64,000 nt of DNA, taken from Blasia pusilla (taxonomy: Eukaryota > Marchantiophyta > Marchantiopsida > Blasiales). The stretch lies in assembly GCA_050084515.1 (NCBI GenBank), contig CM114273.1:40176001-40240000 (forward strand), read 5' to 3'. The notes under the pieces are model-generated. The model made no database searches and was not told the origin of the DNA. It saw only the letters and a list, made by a program, of their open reading frames with translations. A program made the translations under genes and the position numbers. Shown here piece after piece: positions 23,807-36,332 of this stretch; within the stretch, counting starts at the first letter, position 1; each line of letters starts with the position of its first letter.

Positions 23807-26559
23807 TTACTCTTACTCTTGCGAGTAATCCCTCAATCACTCAGACTAAACAGATGGAAATCAATCTACATTCCCTCTTGCTGAGACGTGTAATGTGGGA
23901 AAACAAGTGAAGTGATGCAGAAATCGACTATTGTTGTATCGTCTCATCGACAAATCACCCTCAACTCAAGACATCCCACATAGGTCTAAGTCCCTTTATC
24001 CCATTCATCAATGATACTTTCAGCATCTGCACGAAATCCAATATCCCCTAATAACTACCCAATATCCGGACTTACCTCACACGTGCAGGTCAAAAAGAAC
24101 TTAATGGATAACCTCAACAAATGTAAATATCGCTCCTCGATAACTGCAAATCTAGACCCCAACTTGGTCGTGAAGACAAACTCTTCCAATCATACTCCTC
24201 TAGTACCAACGATGCTCAAACCTCCTCGATATGGGGTGCGGGTCCAACAGTATGGTGCGGCATAAGCGACGCGAAACAACTACAAACAGCATGACACTCA
24301 ATGATGGGGTGCAACACTCATGAGCAGCACGCCATGAAAATCCGCGATGCGTTATGGCTACGCGCATCACAACACAATACTTGATTATTATTGAGCGACT
24401 ACTAGTAATGAAGCATAGTAGAGCGAACAAGCAAGCTACGACCCCATCAATCCAAAAGGTTGCATGTCATCGATGAATCGGTCATTGACATCGCGTATCC
24501 AAGATTAACGACAATCACATGTGTATCGGCGACCGTCAAAAGGTAAGTCCTGATGGAAAATTCTATGGTCAACGGTTGTCAATCCCAACCGTTTGTTGAG
24601 CAATGGCATGGGAGAATAAGCAAAGATGATCGATGCTAGTAACCACAGCCATCACAATTGATGGCGTAAGGCGTATGTGGTCAAGATTAATATAGCTAGG
24701 TCAACGATGAGTTGAGGTGGCGGCAAGGGAATGACTGCAATCCGAGTGAGCGCGTCAGCTGGCGCAGAACACCCGGTCGATAGGTAGTGTTGGCAACGAT
24801 TGCTTAACATAGACATCAAGGATAGGGCTGGGAGCCATAGGTATAATCGGCAGCTACAAAGGGCACAATGGCTGCCTAAGAGTTTAGAAGGTCTAGAGCG
24901 ACTTCCTGCATACGAGTCTTGAGGTGACATGTAGCATTGACGTGTGCACCCAAAGACAGGCCAAGAGAAAGTACACGAAGTGATCGCGTCTGGGAGCCAG
25001 ACCACAACGATGCACGCAACCAAGTAGTAGGCAGTTTAAGCAATTTTCTATCACAACAGAATGGTCCATAGTGGCACTAGCGCATCTCCCTTAGAGAACA
25101 TTAATTATTTTTATGGGTCGTGTGTTTGACCATAAAATAGGTACGGCCTCTATTTATGTCCGAGGAGTCTCAATCTTGTCAGATTCCATAACTTTCAGAG
25201 GGACTGAGTTAAATACAGAGAGACCCTTCCTGCACGTCTAGCCGTAGGAGGTGAATGTCCAACTCCAATGGCACCCCGTATAGGGGGACGGCATTTGACC
25301 ATAAAAAAAGTTACGGCTTCAGAAGTCCGCCATTACAACATATTTTTGAGATGCCCTACTATAACAGAATAGAAAGGTCTGAAACCCTGCAGCGGCGGCA
25401 TAGTGTGGTGATCGGAGATTATGATGGCATTTAGGTGACAGGCCCATCTAGCATGGTAAGCCCCAAGGCCTAGATGCAAAGGCAAGAGTAGCGGGAGGAG
25501 GGCCAAAAAGAGTCGTGCGGCAACAAACTACGACTTTGCAATGGCAGTTTTGGCACGAACATGACAGGCAGCGACAAAGTTAGACCAAATGTCGCTAAAG
25601 GACAGGAGGCACTTGCGGCAAGAAAGGGTCAAAATTTCCGCAACTATGGGCCGCACTAGGCTGTTGTCGCCCGCCGAAAGGGTGCAAGATGTCATTAGGT
25701 CAGACATTTGATGACATCGTAATATACATCAGAAAACCCAAGGTCGGCGATGGCCACACCGTTACGTGCGCGGCAGCATGCATCTTTTCTTTCAATATTT
25801 ATTTGTTATTTTGGATTTTAATAAAAAAATCTCCCCCCCCCCGCGCGGCCAGCTACGAATCAAACCTCCCAAAATTGCCTCAACTTGGATTTTTTACTGG
25901 CGCCTCCCCAAATCTAGGATCTATGACCCAAAGATAACTTTTCACTCACTTTCCCTCTTAAATAACACTAGTCCTTTTAAGACCTTCTAAATAAATATGG
26001 TTTTCACTTTTCTACCTCCCCATAAGGATTTACCAAATAATTTCAAATTTTCACTCATACGGTGACATGGTGGCTATGGCAATCCACAAAAAAATTTACA
26101 ACTCCAATTTTGTGCTCAGACATTGAAATCGCATACCGTTCCTTAGACAATGTGCCTAGCTTCGCAATCTACGACTTTGCTAAATTGGTTTCTTCATTCG
26201 ACCTTCCATCAAAAACTGGCGGTGACTATCCTTCAGTCCGCGGCCTCTTGTCCTACAAAAATTTTGGTTGCGCTTCCGCGCTAATTACTCCCAAAGAAAA
26301 TCTCAAAACTATAAAAACAGCAACCAAAGAGCTATTTGATACTCTTGAGCAGACCAACATGGAGCAACCCGCCCCCATACTAAATCTCTATCACAAATTG
26401 GGTAGCGCTTCCGCACACCTCTCTCCTACACGAAAAAATCGCAAAGGAACAACAAAACTGAGTGGCTCTTACTCCCATGAGCACTTCTGTGAGTCCTCCC
26501 GTGAGTCCTCCCGTGAGCCGCTGACATAGGGAACACGATCCACAATAGTGAGATACCAA
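23807..26559 (-). other. Untranslated leader of copy C
   Basis: This 2.7-kb stretch between Gag and the 5' LTR has no coding match on the element strand. Parts near 24,150-24,260 and 25,560-26,500 resemble the leader of copy A (58.85-58.98 and 59.7-60.1 kb), so it is a shared long leader. A plus-strand open frame of 155 codons at 26,062-26,529 is antisense to the leader and I do not regard it as a gene. On the minus strand TTGGTATCT at 26,551-26,559 resembles only the first seven bases of an initiator-Met tRNA primer site, which is too little to call. Confidence 0.55.
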
Positions 26560-26615
26560 CGAGCTCCCATAGTGTTGCTCTCAATCTCTCTTTAAAAATC
26601 AAGTAACACTCTCAC

Positions 26616-26691
<76 letters not shown>

Positions 26692-27064
26692 AGACCAAAC
26701 CTGCTCTCCTAACCATAGGACCATAGCTCCGCCGCCTCATGCCAAGGGGTTCAACAAGAAAAGAATGAGCTCCCAAGCTCTCCCTATGGTAACATATGCT
26801 CGCATGTCCTCTCCTTGGCTCTTGACTTGATATAGGAGGTCAAGGGCCACTTCCCAAAGTGGAAGTTCAAATGTACTTAAAATAGTGACTTACTTGAAAT
26901 AGTAAGTGTTTCTGTATATGGCTCCAAGTTGCCAAAACGAAGGGGAAACATGCTCTCTCAAGTTACCTGTGGCCTTAACATGTCATCCTTGACCTTTTGA
27001 GGCCGTCCTCCCCTTAAAGGCACTCTACTAGATCTTGTTGATCTATCCTAAAAGACGTGACACT
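26560..27064 (-). repeat. 5' LTR of copy C
   Basis: It matches both LTRs of copy A, for example CATAGCTCCGCCGCCTCATG, GGTTCAACAAGA and ATCCTCGACCT/ATCCTTGACCT. On the minus strand it starts TGTCACGTCTTTTAGG. It is interrupted by a long TC tract. The right edge is sharp because sequence beyond 27,064 is protease of another copy; the left edge against the leader is approximate. Confidence 0.8.
26619..26688. repeat. (TC)n microsatellite inside the LTR
   Basis: About 70 bases of uninterrupted TC. The copy A LTRs have only about four TC units at the equivalent place, so the tract expanded after this LTR was inserted. Confidence 0.97.
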
Positions 27065-27440
27065 TCACATTGGCTCTCGTCATGCCCAACCTTGTAAACG
27101 TTGCCTTCCCCAACATCAAAGTTTGTGCTCTTGAATCCAACAAGACGCGCTGCGGACAAAAAACTCAACCTCCTAGACTTACCAAATGAAAGACCTCTCC
27201 CCGGTTATCCAACAAAAAAACACTTGGAGAAACCATGAGATGCTCTGTCGTAGGTCTAGGGAGCATCTCTGCCATCCTAGCACCCATAACCTACCAAGAA
27301 TTTGAGGCAGACGGCCCAAGGAGAGGCTCCAAGGGCAAGTCCACAACCTCCTCTACAACCACCTCCAACCGTGAGGCAGTAACACCAACTCCACACTCAC
27401 ATTGCGTAGCGGTCAAGAGGAAAAACTTGGTGGGCGGTCA
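27065..27440 (-). pseudogene. Protease and Gag C-terminus of an older family-1 copy
   Basis: The minus strand reads VLLDSRAQTLMLGKATF with the catalytic Asp-Ser-Gly changed to Asp-Ser-Arg, then RLGMTRANV. Upstream sequence matches the Gag C-terminus of copy A in nucleotides around ACCTCCTCTACAACCACCTC. It abuts the 5' LTR of copy C without a gap, so copy C inserted into this element. The rest of the older element may be the reverse transcriptase piece at 16.0-17.0 kb. Confidence 0.75.
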
Positions 27441-29759
27441 GTGGAGGCCTCTCTCACCGAATCTAGTGTAAGAAAATTTGCATGTAAATATGGTGCAAGT
27501 TTTTTGCCGTTCTTTCATTCAAAGGGGTTGCAATTATAAACTTAGCATAAATAGTTATATGGCACGACTCAAAAGTAGACATTATATTTTTATAAACTTT
27601 GTCAACATCACCAACACAGGTCGCAAGTATAATGACTAGATAGGCTATAAATCCCCCACAATGGTATCCTATTTAGATTCCCATTTTGGAGAGGACCCCA
27701 AAACTCACCACTACGAGATCACTTTATGCTCTTCCACTCAAAACATGCAAGAATTTACTAGATGTGGGATATGTATGGATATCAAATGTAGAAACATTCC
27801 ATGTATATTTTTAAGTCGTATATCAATCATAACTTCGTATCACCTATAATATCTATATGAGTTATCCCTCTAATTTGAGAAAAGATTTATGGTCTGATTT
27901 TAATCATGTTTAGAGAAAACACATCCTACCAAAAAATGTCCTTAAAATTGAACAAAGGCTTGCAAAATAGCTTTAGTCCTTTTTCTAAAGTATTGACCTT
28001 GGGCTTTTCTATTCGATTTACTCTCTATATTTGTGAGAAGATCACTGAAATATGTTACAAAACTTGGAGATACAAAGTGGATTAGTCTGTCCATGTGCTC
28101 CTAGAAGTGCTTCAATGGGACATGAACATGGAGATAATTCGACATACGAGAATGCGCTACCACTACGGCTCCCAAATATTTGACTATTTAGGAAACTAGG
28201 GTTTTTAACCTATTTTCTTTGTTTCTACCTATAGAAATTTTTTGACGATTCCTATTTCCGAAACGTGGACCCCTACGATCATCAAGGTGCACGGCACCCT
28301 AATGTGATATAGGGTTAGATAATCCTAGTACCGCTACTCCATAAACCACCTACGTCATATTACTATGATTCCTTCGACGTCTAAATCGGAACCATCAATC
28401 TAGGCTTCTCCTCATATAAAGGGGCCGATTAGATTAATGGTGCTTAGAGAAGTTGATATTAAGAATCCAACACTGTAGCCATATCTCCAATCCAATAAAT
28501 GGTCATCAGTTTTTCTTATTCAAAGTTGAATTTGACTAATGCCATGATACAAACGTTGGTCAAATACATATTAGAAGGGATATACAAAGTTTCTTACGAA
28601 GAGGATGTTTACGTATATAAGTAAGGTAATTCTTGCGCGATGCATGAATGGAAAGTTTGTAAATTTTGAGGTAGTCTCATTTATGTCTCAATCGCTCGTA
28701 AGTGGAAATAAACCACCATCTTTTGCAACAATGTAAGGATCAAGAGATTGAGGTCTCCACAATTCAAATTCATTCTTCTTACTTAGTATACACTTAATTA
28801 TCTTGCCCAACGTCTCTCATATTGGATAGTTAGGATTTGCTTCCTGCAATTGTAAGAGAAATTTTTGATGCATTTTATTTTCCTCTCATCCCTTTGCAAT
28901 CGCATAATCCTCATACTTAAACCTTTCATTGGCCTACCCATTCTTATCAAAGGTTCTTACTAATCATATATGATGTTGTAATTTTAATTTAAAGTTTTTC
29001 ATAAGCATATCTATACCCCTAGTTTTTTTCTTCTAATAGTTTTTTTAAAACTTCATAAAGAGATTTCCCATATTTTGGCGATTCCAACACCTCTTTGCAA
29101 ACATCCTTAACATAGAAAAGCACAGACGTTTTGATACATTTTCTTTCTTTCTTTGACCCAAAACTCTAGCAAGAAGAAAATTCTAGTAGATGCATTCATC
29201 CAATGTACTATATCAAGAGGATAACTCATATCTCATTTCCAAACCTACACATCCTTTCATGGGTATTTTAAATGCCTCTTGGTATTTAGATCTTTGCCAT
29301 TCAATTGGAAAATCATTGAAATAAACGAAATCTATCATACAAATAACTCCAAATAGTGCAAACCCACATTTCTATTTAAGCACCACAATCATCACAAGGT
29401 CTTAAAAATCTCATCTGAACTTTACTTATGTCCTCCAAAGTGCGGAAAATTCACTCTCTCATTTTCCCACATACAAAAAAATTCAAGCTTTCTATATATT
29501 GAGTTTTTTATTCTTGTTCCAAATCATGAATTACTACATTATGCATATGACTTTCATTTTTACAAATTTCATTTGTTTTGTGATTATGTCTTGGTCAAAA
29601 TCTTTCCCAAAGAAGATTCTTATATTTCCAATATAGAATATTTTTTGATGGATTGGAATATTCTCCATTAATATTGGAGTAATCCGATAATTATCTGCTC
29701 TTTAATCCAACATAGAAATCAAACATTTTCTAATTTTGATGGAAGATGGAATGTCTTAG
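27441..29759. other. AT-rich spacer with no recognisable gene
   Basis: Both strands are full of stops. I recognise no protein motif, RNA gene or repeat end. Confidence 0.5.
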
Positions 29760-31270
29760 TAACTTTCGAGTTTGGTGTTTGGATCATTAAGTATATAGTT
29801 TGTTCCCCAAGAGAACTCAATTAATTATCACTTTACTATTCCAATTGAACCAACGTCAAGAATTCACTCGCTGATTCTATATGTACAAAGATCTTCACAT
29901 AGAAGAAGTTATGTTCTCTCATCAAGTCTTCCCTTTGGAGTTGCCAAATACCTACCAAATACTCTCTCCAATGAGGATAATGCCTCTAGCAAGAAAATAC
30001 ATCACATCGCCAACAAGAAAAATGAGATTTTTTCACGATATTGAGACTTCAAGAAAAGGATCTTTTGCGGCCATAACTTAATCCATCTTTGCAAGATGCT
30101 CTTTATCTAAAGAAAGTGCCATCACTAATCCAAGAACTCTTGTATTCCTCTCGACCCAACTACTCTTAAGCAACATACTCATGCATCTCCAATCAAATTA
30201 AGAACGTTACCTCCAACATAACAATATAGAAACTTTATTGCCTCTTCAAGAGGTTGAGAGATCCTTGAATGTACACATAGCTCCTCCTTGTTGTGGTTGA
30301 GCCATTAGGACGTTCTCCCCTACAGGGAGTGGTCAAAATACTACCTAATACTTCCTATGCTATCTTTTTATACTATTCCTACATCCTCCTCTTCTCAAGA
30401 TGTGAAAAGGTGTCTCATCAGCTTCCTACCTATTTGATTCTCAATGCTTAACTAGATCAATGATTCTCCTACTTCCAATTCCATGATCCGTTCTTATCCG
30501 CCTCCTTGGATAGTCTCTACAAATATGACTTGTAAAGATTCAGGCGATTGTGCTTGCACCTCTATCTACTCTCATTAATTTACTTCCCTAACAACATGTC
30601 TTTCCCAAAGATGTATTTGTCAATATATCTTCACGAAGTACTATTTCAAGAAGTCCTCTCATAAAGTCCTCCTCAAAGGTCTTTTCTCCTCACAACTTGC
30701 AGAGTCCTTGCAAAGTACTTTTGTCTTTGTCTTCCACTACAATCTTCTCAAAAGATCTTCATAAAAAGATCATTTTAAAAGGTCCTTTTTTTTATACCCT
30801 TGTATGCACAAAGACTCTAGACTCTTCTTATAGAGCTTCTTAGTCTTCATGGAAGTTGGTCATACTTGATATAGTCTTTATCAAGATTGTACAAAGTCCA
30901 TATGTTTGCAATCTTCTTCATGAAGAGTCTTTGTTTGGACAGATCCTAAGTCTTCATCTTCATTCCTCACAATATCTTCGTCCTCGTTCCTAATAATATC
31001 TTCATGAGGACCTGAAAACTCTCTTCATTGCTTATTTGGAAGAGTTATGTCTTCGCAAAGACTAATTTTACAATCTTCATGACTTCTTCTCTTTAGGGCC
31101 TTGACTCTAAATAGTCTTCACTACGATTAACTTCACTATTCTTCATGAAGACTCTTTAAAAAACACTCTGTCCTAAATTCTTTCCTACTTTCTAAAGCTC
31201 TTCTTACTCAAGTACTTCCCAAAAATAATTTTAACTTACGAAAGATCTTTGTAGTCCTGTATATATACTA
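29760..31270 (+). mobile_element. Degenerate third copy of the family-S LTR
   Basis: The beginning TTTGTTCCCCAAGAGAACTC resembles TTCGTTCCCAAGACATC (9.33 kb) and TTCGATCCCCAAGAGGATC (19.47 kb, minus). The right part (30,600-31,270) is crowded with GAAGACTCTT and AAAGTCTTC-like motifs, as in the other two copies. The ends and target duplication are not recognisable, so this is an old copy called on patchy similarity. Confidence 0.5.
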
Positions 31271-31319
31271 ACCAAAATGCAACTTTCAAAAATTCTCAGC
31301 ACCACATAAGAACGGATTA

Positions 31320-31560
31320 ACTTCCTCATATATATGGTTGGAGTGTTGCACATTCATAAAGTCCGTGAAGGCCCAAGAACCCGCTGCCCGCATACGAGCC
31401 CTCCCGTTGAGCCCATCACGTAAACCCAAGCAAGTCAAGCCCGCACCTATTTTGTGGCCCATACGGAGCCCACAGTAGGCTCCAAGGGTAGGTTGGGCCC
31501 CCATAGGCAATCTCGGGCTCGTGCAGAGCCCGTATGGCGGGTTGAGAAGAAGAAAAATTG
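31320..31560. mobile_element. Partial GC-rich hAT-like short element
   Basis: A GC-rich island in AT-rich DNA, carrying GTCCGTGAAGGCCCAAGAAC and repeated GAGCCC and GCCCGCA motifs. It resembles the elements at 34.0, 43.6, 44.3 and 49.2 kb. Neither end is complete. Confidence 0.55.
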
Positions 31561-31567
31561 AAAATTT

Positions 31568-31880
31568 GGCCAAAATGCATGATTTCTACCAAATTGTTCT
31601 AGAAGGTTGTTGTGTGTCAGGTTCATATTAAGCATGTTATTGGCATTCATATTATCTTCAAAAGACCATGTTACAACATACAAATAACCAACTTGTAGAC
31701 AACCTTCTTCATGAAGACTTTATCATCTTTTTGGCATATCTTTTCGCATACCGAAAAGTCATGCATCACATCCATATTGCACGAAATCCAAAGAGCGAGA
31801 GAATTTCACTTCCAGTTTGAGAAATTGTAACCCTTGATCAAATAGCCCTTGCAAAGGTAACATGCACAAACATGTTATCA
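31568..31880 (+). repeat. Dispersed repeat X, left copy
   Basis: It starts CCAAAATGCATGATTTCT and contains ATATTATCTTCAAAAG and TAACCCTTGATCAAAT. The reverse complement of 44,800-45,106 matches it throughout (for example CCAAAATGCATGATTTTCT, ATATTGTCTTCAAAAG and TAGCCCTTGATCAAAT). Together with the tandem repeats that follow, it looks like the 3' non-coding part of one transposon family present here in opposite orientations. Confidence 0.75.
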
Positions 31881-32039
31881 TGTGATTTTTGACTTGATCA
31901 ACGTATCATATGGCCCAAAATAACCAAAAGATAAATTTTCGTTAATGATAATCTTGATGCAATGAAGTTGTCTCCAACCTTATCCAACATCTCATAACAA
32001 AATTATGCCCAAACAACGTGTTGATCCCCTACATCCTCA

Positions 32040-32780
32040 ATACGATATAACTCTATCCATCGACAAAATATCGATCTTGACCTTTAATTTGCCCCACTTT
32101 ATTGTCCAAGTTTATCTCAGAAGCTACAAAAATTTCAATGAAAATAGAGGTATAACCAAAACCCAAGAAATATAGAGGTATTTTTGGACTTGCTCGATTA
32201 AACCTTGTAAAGAAAGAGGCTATGGGCATTTTTCATCTTGTTCAAGTATATAATATTGATCTTAAATCTGGTTCACTTCATCATCCAAGAGTAACTAAAC
32301 TCATTGCAAAATTTCAATGAAAATATACGTCTAACCCAAAGCCCAAAAATATGTTGGTATTTTTGGAACTTAGCGATTAAACCTTGTAAAGGGGAAAAGG
32401 GGTTATGTGCATTTTATCTTGCCTAATTATATGATCTTTACTTGAAATTTTTTCTCCTTATTGGTCAAATTATAACGAAATTCCGTGAAGATTTTTAGTG
32501 TAAGCCAAAGCCCTACAACATGTAGGTATTTTTAGACACATGCAATTTCACGTACCTCGGAAGGAAAAATACTATGTATATATTTCTCCTTGTCAAAGTA
32601 TATGATCTTGAATTTAAAATTTGGAATTTTGATCATCCAAATGTATTTAACCTTCATGCAAAATTTCAATGAAAATAGGTGTTTAGTCGAAAGCCCAAAA
32701 ACATATAGGCTTCTTTGTATCCGTGCAATTTAATATTTTAAGGAAAAAGGGTGTGTAGTTGCTCCTCGTATTGGTCCAAA
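32040..32780 (+). repeat. Tandem array, about four units of 170-183 bp
   Basis: The landmark AATTTCAATGAAAAT occurs at 32,131, 32,310 and 32,662, and a diverged form (AATTCCGTGAAGAT) at 32,479, giving spacings of 179, 169 and 183. Each unit then has a CCAAAGCCCAAAAA-like run and a TAGGTATTTTTGGAC-like run. The array directly follows repeat X. Unit length is close to one nucleosome. Confidence 0.85.
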
Positions 32781-34009
32781 TCCATGATGATTAGAGCCCC
32801 CAAGCACAAATTTTCCAATACAACGCCAAAATTTTCCGTCATATTCCCGGTTTGTTTCTCCAGTATAGTCGTGCGTAACAAATTATAACTAGGACTTGAA
32901 TAACCCTTTACCTTTGTTTTTGCCAACACTACTTGCTTGAAAGCATCTTGCCATACAATGTTGTACGGAATTCCACATTTTTAGAAAATAATTTTCACAT
33001 ATCATTTGCAACTTCCATTCCTCGGAGGTTGAAAGAATTATTCATATCACCTTGCTTCTTTCTTGACATTGCTAGTCATGATTGCCCAACTCATCCCAAC
33101 TACTACTCTTAGTTCATTGAGACTTTCATCTGGTATCATGTCCACAACCCCATTAATATTGAACAAAAATAAATAAAATTTATCGTCTCATGCGAACCCA
33201 AATGGAATGGTGTGGTCTCCTCCACTTCACTACAGGGTCTCCCTTCCCTTCTTCGTCCATTTCTCACAGGTATCCTATTTCCGAGATCCCATTGCACATT
33301 AGGACTGACCTTTACACATTATTTTACATGATAATTATCTTGATGCCTATCCTTTGTCTTCTGTTTCTCCCATGTGAAATGCTCCAGCATACGTGTGCTA
33401 TGATACATTTTCAATGAATAGGATTAATACTTACATTGCCATTTCCCTAATATTCCACCTTCCACTTTTACTTCTTATCAATGTTCGTTCATGATCTCTT
33501 GGAGTTCTCCAGATTTGGTCATGACTACGTGCAAGTACTTATCCCAAAAAAACAACATTTGGCTAATTCACAACAATTGCACCTCCAAAATAACGAGAAT
33601 ATATTGATATATGAAATCTCTGCAAATTACACTAGATATTGTCCTTGAATGTTCCAATAACAACCTTGGAACACTCACTATGAACAAGAAAGAGCAACTT
33701 GCTAACCAAGATACCTTAAATTATCAAGTATCATGTGGAAAATCATATTTTCACTTATCAAATTCAACTATATATGGATAAATAAACTTAGATAAAAGAG
33801 TAGAGAGGGGAAGACACAGAGAGAGGAATAAGATAATATAAGAGAGGATAGAAGGAAGGGAATCAACATTGTTAGTTCCCTTTCTCTGTTTCCAACTAAC
33901 CCATTTTGTACTACTACCACCCTAATCAAATTATTCCTTAACCTTCCCTTATCTTTCCTCTCTACCCAATGAGAATTAGCCACATGCCCCCCAAAAACCA
34001 TCAATACTT
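32781..34009. other. AT-rich spacer with no recognisable gene
   Basis: I see no recognisable coding sequence, repeat end or RNA. Confidence 0.5.
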
Positions 34010-34751
34010 TGCAACATGCGCATACCTGTATCCGCACCTCTGCCCCCACTCATATGCACGCCTCATTCTAAATGGTGTCGGCGCATGACCCACACAATTC
34101 CAGCGTGGGATGCACATGTGCTCATATATTACCGGCACGGGATTGCCATATGCCTACAGAGGGCCTATTTTTATGCCTGCACCACGCCAACGCAAGGCAT
34201 GCACTCTACTTGAAGAATGTCCACATGGGGCCGACACATTCCACATTCGGCCCGCTCTTTACATGCGCCACACCTACACTTGGCTCATGCCTCAACGAAC
34301 ACCAAACCTGCAAGGCATATTGCTCGCACAAGGCCTGCCCTTCGCCCGCACCAAGCCCGCACTAGGCCCGCGCAAGGGTTGCACCTACCTTTACACTTAA
34401 CGCGAGGTTGTCCTCTGCCTACATAGGGCCGTCTCTTCAAGAGTGCATAGCCTGTACTTGCTTGCGTCCACCCGCACATGGCCTATACCAGCACACGCTT
34501 GGCCTACGTCTAGCCCGCATTAAGCAGCGTCGGCCGACATTGGGCCCTTATCCTACTTGCATTGGGATTGTAGCCTGCCTAAAACCTACAGGACTATCCA
34601 TTCCCTGCCCTACATCCTTAACGTGAGCTTGCAGCCATCCTTGTATCGCATGCATGCGTTGATGATCCAAGTACCCAAAAAACTTAAGTGTGGGATTAGA
34701 CAGCAGGTTTGTGGACGTGTCCACAAACTAGTCCATTTCAATGCAACCTTG
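34010..34751. mobile_element. GC-rich hAT-like short element
   Basis: The right end GTCCATTTCAATGCAACCTTG matches the right end of the well-defined element at 44,259-44,650 (GTCCATTTTCGTGCAACCTTG). The interior is rich in GCCCGCA and GGCCTG motifs and produces several overlapping short open frames, which I attribute to base composition. The left end is not clear (near TTTGCAACATGCG). It abuts a methyltransferase relic, as does the element at 49.2-49.8 kb. Confidence 0.55.
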
Positions 34752-34756
34752 AAATA

Positions 34757-34860
34757 TTGAGTTTCCCTAACTCCTATACTTACAAGGAGGAAAATTTTAG
34801 CTTCATTTGGGGTGATGAGGCATAGTAGTTGATTGTAGAGTACGAGTGTTGCCCATTCCG
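34757..34860 (+). pseudogene. Methyltransferase C-terminal fragment, copy D
   Basis: On the plus strand LSFPNSYTYKEENFSFIWGD matches copy A's LVSFPASYAFKKAEPGLVWD, the region between the methyltransferase recognition segment and its last motifs. Two stops follow, then LIVEYE (MLVEPNAD in copy A). The identification depends on the copy A alignment. Confidence 0.6.
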
Positions 34861-34979
34861 TTGTAGAGAGTATGATTGGTACAACATGTCTACAATGATT
34901 TGGAGAATTTTTTAGTGAAGTGGACATATAGCTTGATCCACCTACATGATTGGTAGTAAGGTAAACGTATAAATGTACA

Positions 34980-36332
34980 TTAGTTTACCGTAAGATACAT
35001 AGTGTGTGATCAAATTTGAGCAATTTTCAATGCTCAAATGCTTTGACTCCACACTTGTTCCCATTATCAACCATGGATTTAGGATACCAATGCAATTTGG
35101 GGTTTTTAAGTCCTTTATCATTGATCGAGTGCCAAAACCCATATATTTTGGTGATGGTGAAGCACTTCTCAAAGTGGATAGAGTTTGTTAGAGTGCCTTG
35201 ACACGCTAAGTGAGGGAATAGCGCATGCATTCCTTAATCAAATGTTAAGTCAATATGATGCATTAGCATAAGTGGTGACATATGAAGGCACTTAGTTTTA
35301 CAATGAGTTTTGAGTCGTATGTGATTGTGTACTAATGAACCACCGCACAACATTTATAGAGCATCCTAAAGTGGATGGTCTAGTCAAGCGTGTTGTCTAG
35401 ACAATGAGGGAGGGTTTTGCAAGTATGGCCTACAGAGAGGTCATCTAGGACATTGGAACCTACAACCATCTTTTTTTGGCAATGAGGTACAAGTTTAGCA
35501 AGTAGGGCATCTTTGGCATCCTTTTAACCTTTCCTTTTGCTTCATGGACAAAAGTTGGATCTACCTTTGATCATTTTTTGTGGAACTAGTGAGGTATTGA
35601 ACCTACATAATCCTTATGTGTGGATGCAAGCATGCTCATAAAGGTCAAAAATTTGTGGAGAGTCATGCCTATAGCATTTGAGAACTTATTGATTGCATGA
35701 CATTTAGACACCTTGAGGTATGCGATTGTTTGGAGAGGAGGCTATTAACCCACCATCCAAAGGTTCCATTAGGAGGATTAGGTCTACCTACAACATACAC
35801 CAATGGCCTTAGATGTAACAATATAGTGCACGACTTTGAGAGTGCATGAGGCTTTTCCATTTGTTCTTCTCTTGTTAGAGGGGCGTGATTGTGTGGTTTG
35901 GAAAGACCGTCTGCAAATTATATGCCATGTCATATGCCCAACATTAATGATATGGTTGATCCAAACTTGGCAATAGTACCTACATGCATATACTTGTGGT
36001 GCATATTATATGGATGTGCTAGGGATGCAACCCCCATATTAGTCGTTGATGGATGCTTGAGAGAATGACATGTGGCAAATTTTATACCACCTCTCGCTAG
36101 GGTTCCTCGGTAAAAATGGATGTGCCTATATTTTCATAGGATATGTAGCAAACAAAACACATATATTCACTTGCTCGAGTGACATAGATGACATGAGCGC
36201 AAACAATGATGAGGCACACGAGCACCCAACCTTCTTGGTCTTGATATCTAAGAGGTGTATATCACAAGTAGATAGAGATAGATAGCTATATGGAGTTAGA
36301 GGCATCTTACCAAAAACTTACGGGGATCTTGG
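34980..36332 (+). pseudogene. Integrase and decayed PHD finger, copy D
   Basis: The plus strand gives YILVMVKHFSKWIEFV at about 35,141-35,190 (integrase core entry; copy C has YVLVLVKLFSKWIESV). It continues with KYGLQRGHLGHWNLQ near 35,420 and VVWKDRLQ with CHMPNINDMVDPNLAIV near 35,920. The PHD finger position follows at 36,000-36,130: CILYGCARDATPILV, VDGCLRE, a stop, HVANFIPPLARVP and KWMCLYF. Four of the eight zinc ligands are replaced. The tail HPTFLVLISKRCISQVDRD matches copy A's 3' tail in order. The copy ends at TTGGAGATATTTTGGTA (36,333), the same boundary that begins the 3' repeat unit elsewhere. Reverse transcriptase and RNase H are missing between the methyltransferase trace and integrase. 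Confidence 0.75.

Larger units (their letters stand above)
17103..27064 (-). mobile_element. Copy C: family-1 gypsy element with methyltransferase
   Basis: This minus-strand element runs from a 5' LTR at its right end (26,560-27,064) through a leader, Gag, protease, methyltransferase, reverse transcriptase, RNase H and integrase to a truncated PHD finger. It lacks the 3' tail and 3' LTR. A solo LTR of another family (18,287-19,514) is inserted between RNase H and integrase. Its 5' LTR abuts a protease fragment of another family-1 copy in the same orientation. All coding parts carry stops or frameshifts, so it is a fossil. It is the only copy that keeps the methyltransferase PC and ENV motifs. 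Confidence 0.85.

Noticed and set aside
26062-26529. 155-codon plus-strand open frame
   Set aside because: It lies antisense in the leader of copy C, its counterpart in the copy A leader (59.7-60.2 kb) is broken by stops, and it has no recognisable motif.
26551-26559. Primer binding site for initiator Met tRNA
   Set aside because: Only about seven bases agree with the usual TGGTATCAGAGC site, and copy A does not keep it.
34016-34626. Several overlapping open frames in a GC-rich patch
   Set aside because: The patch is a hAT-like short element; frames are open in several phases at once because of its base composition.
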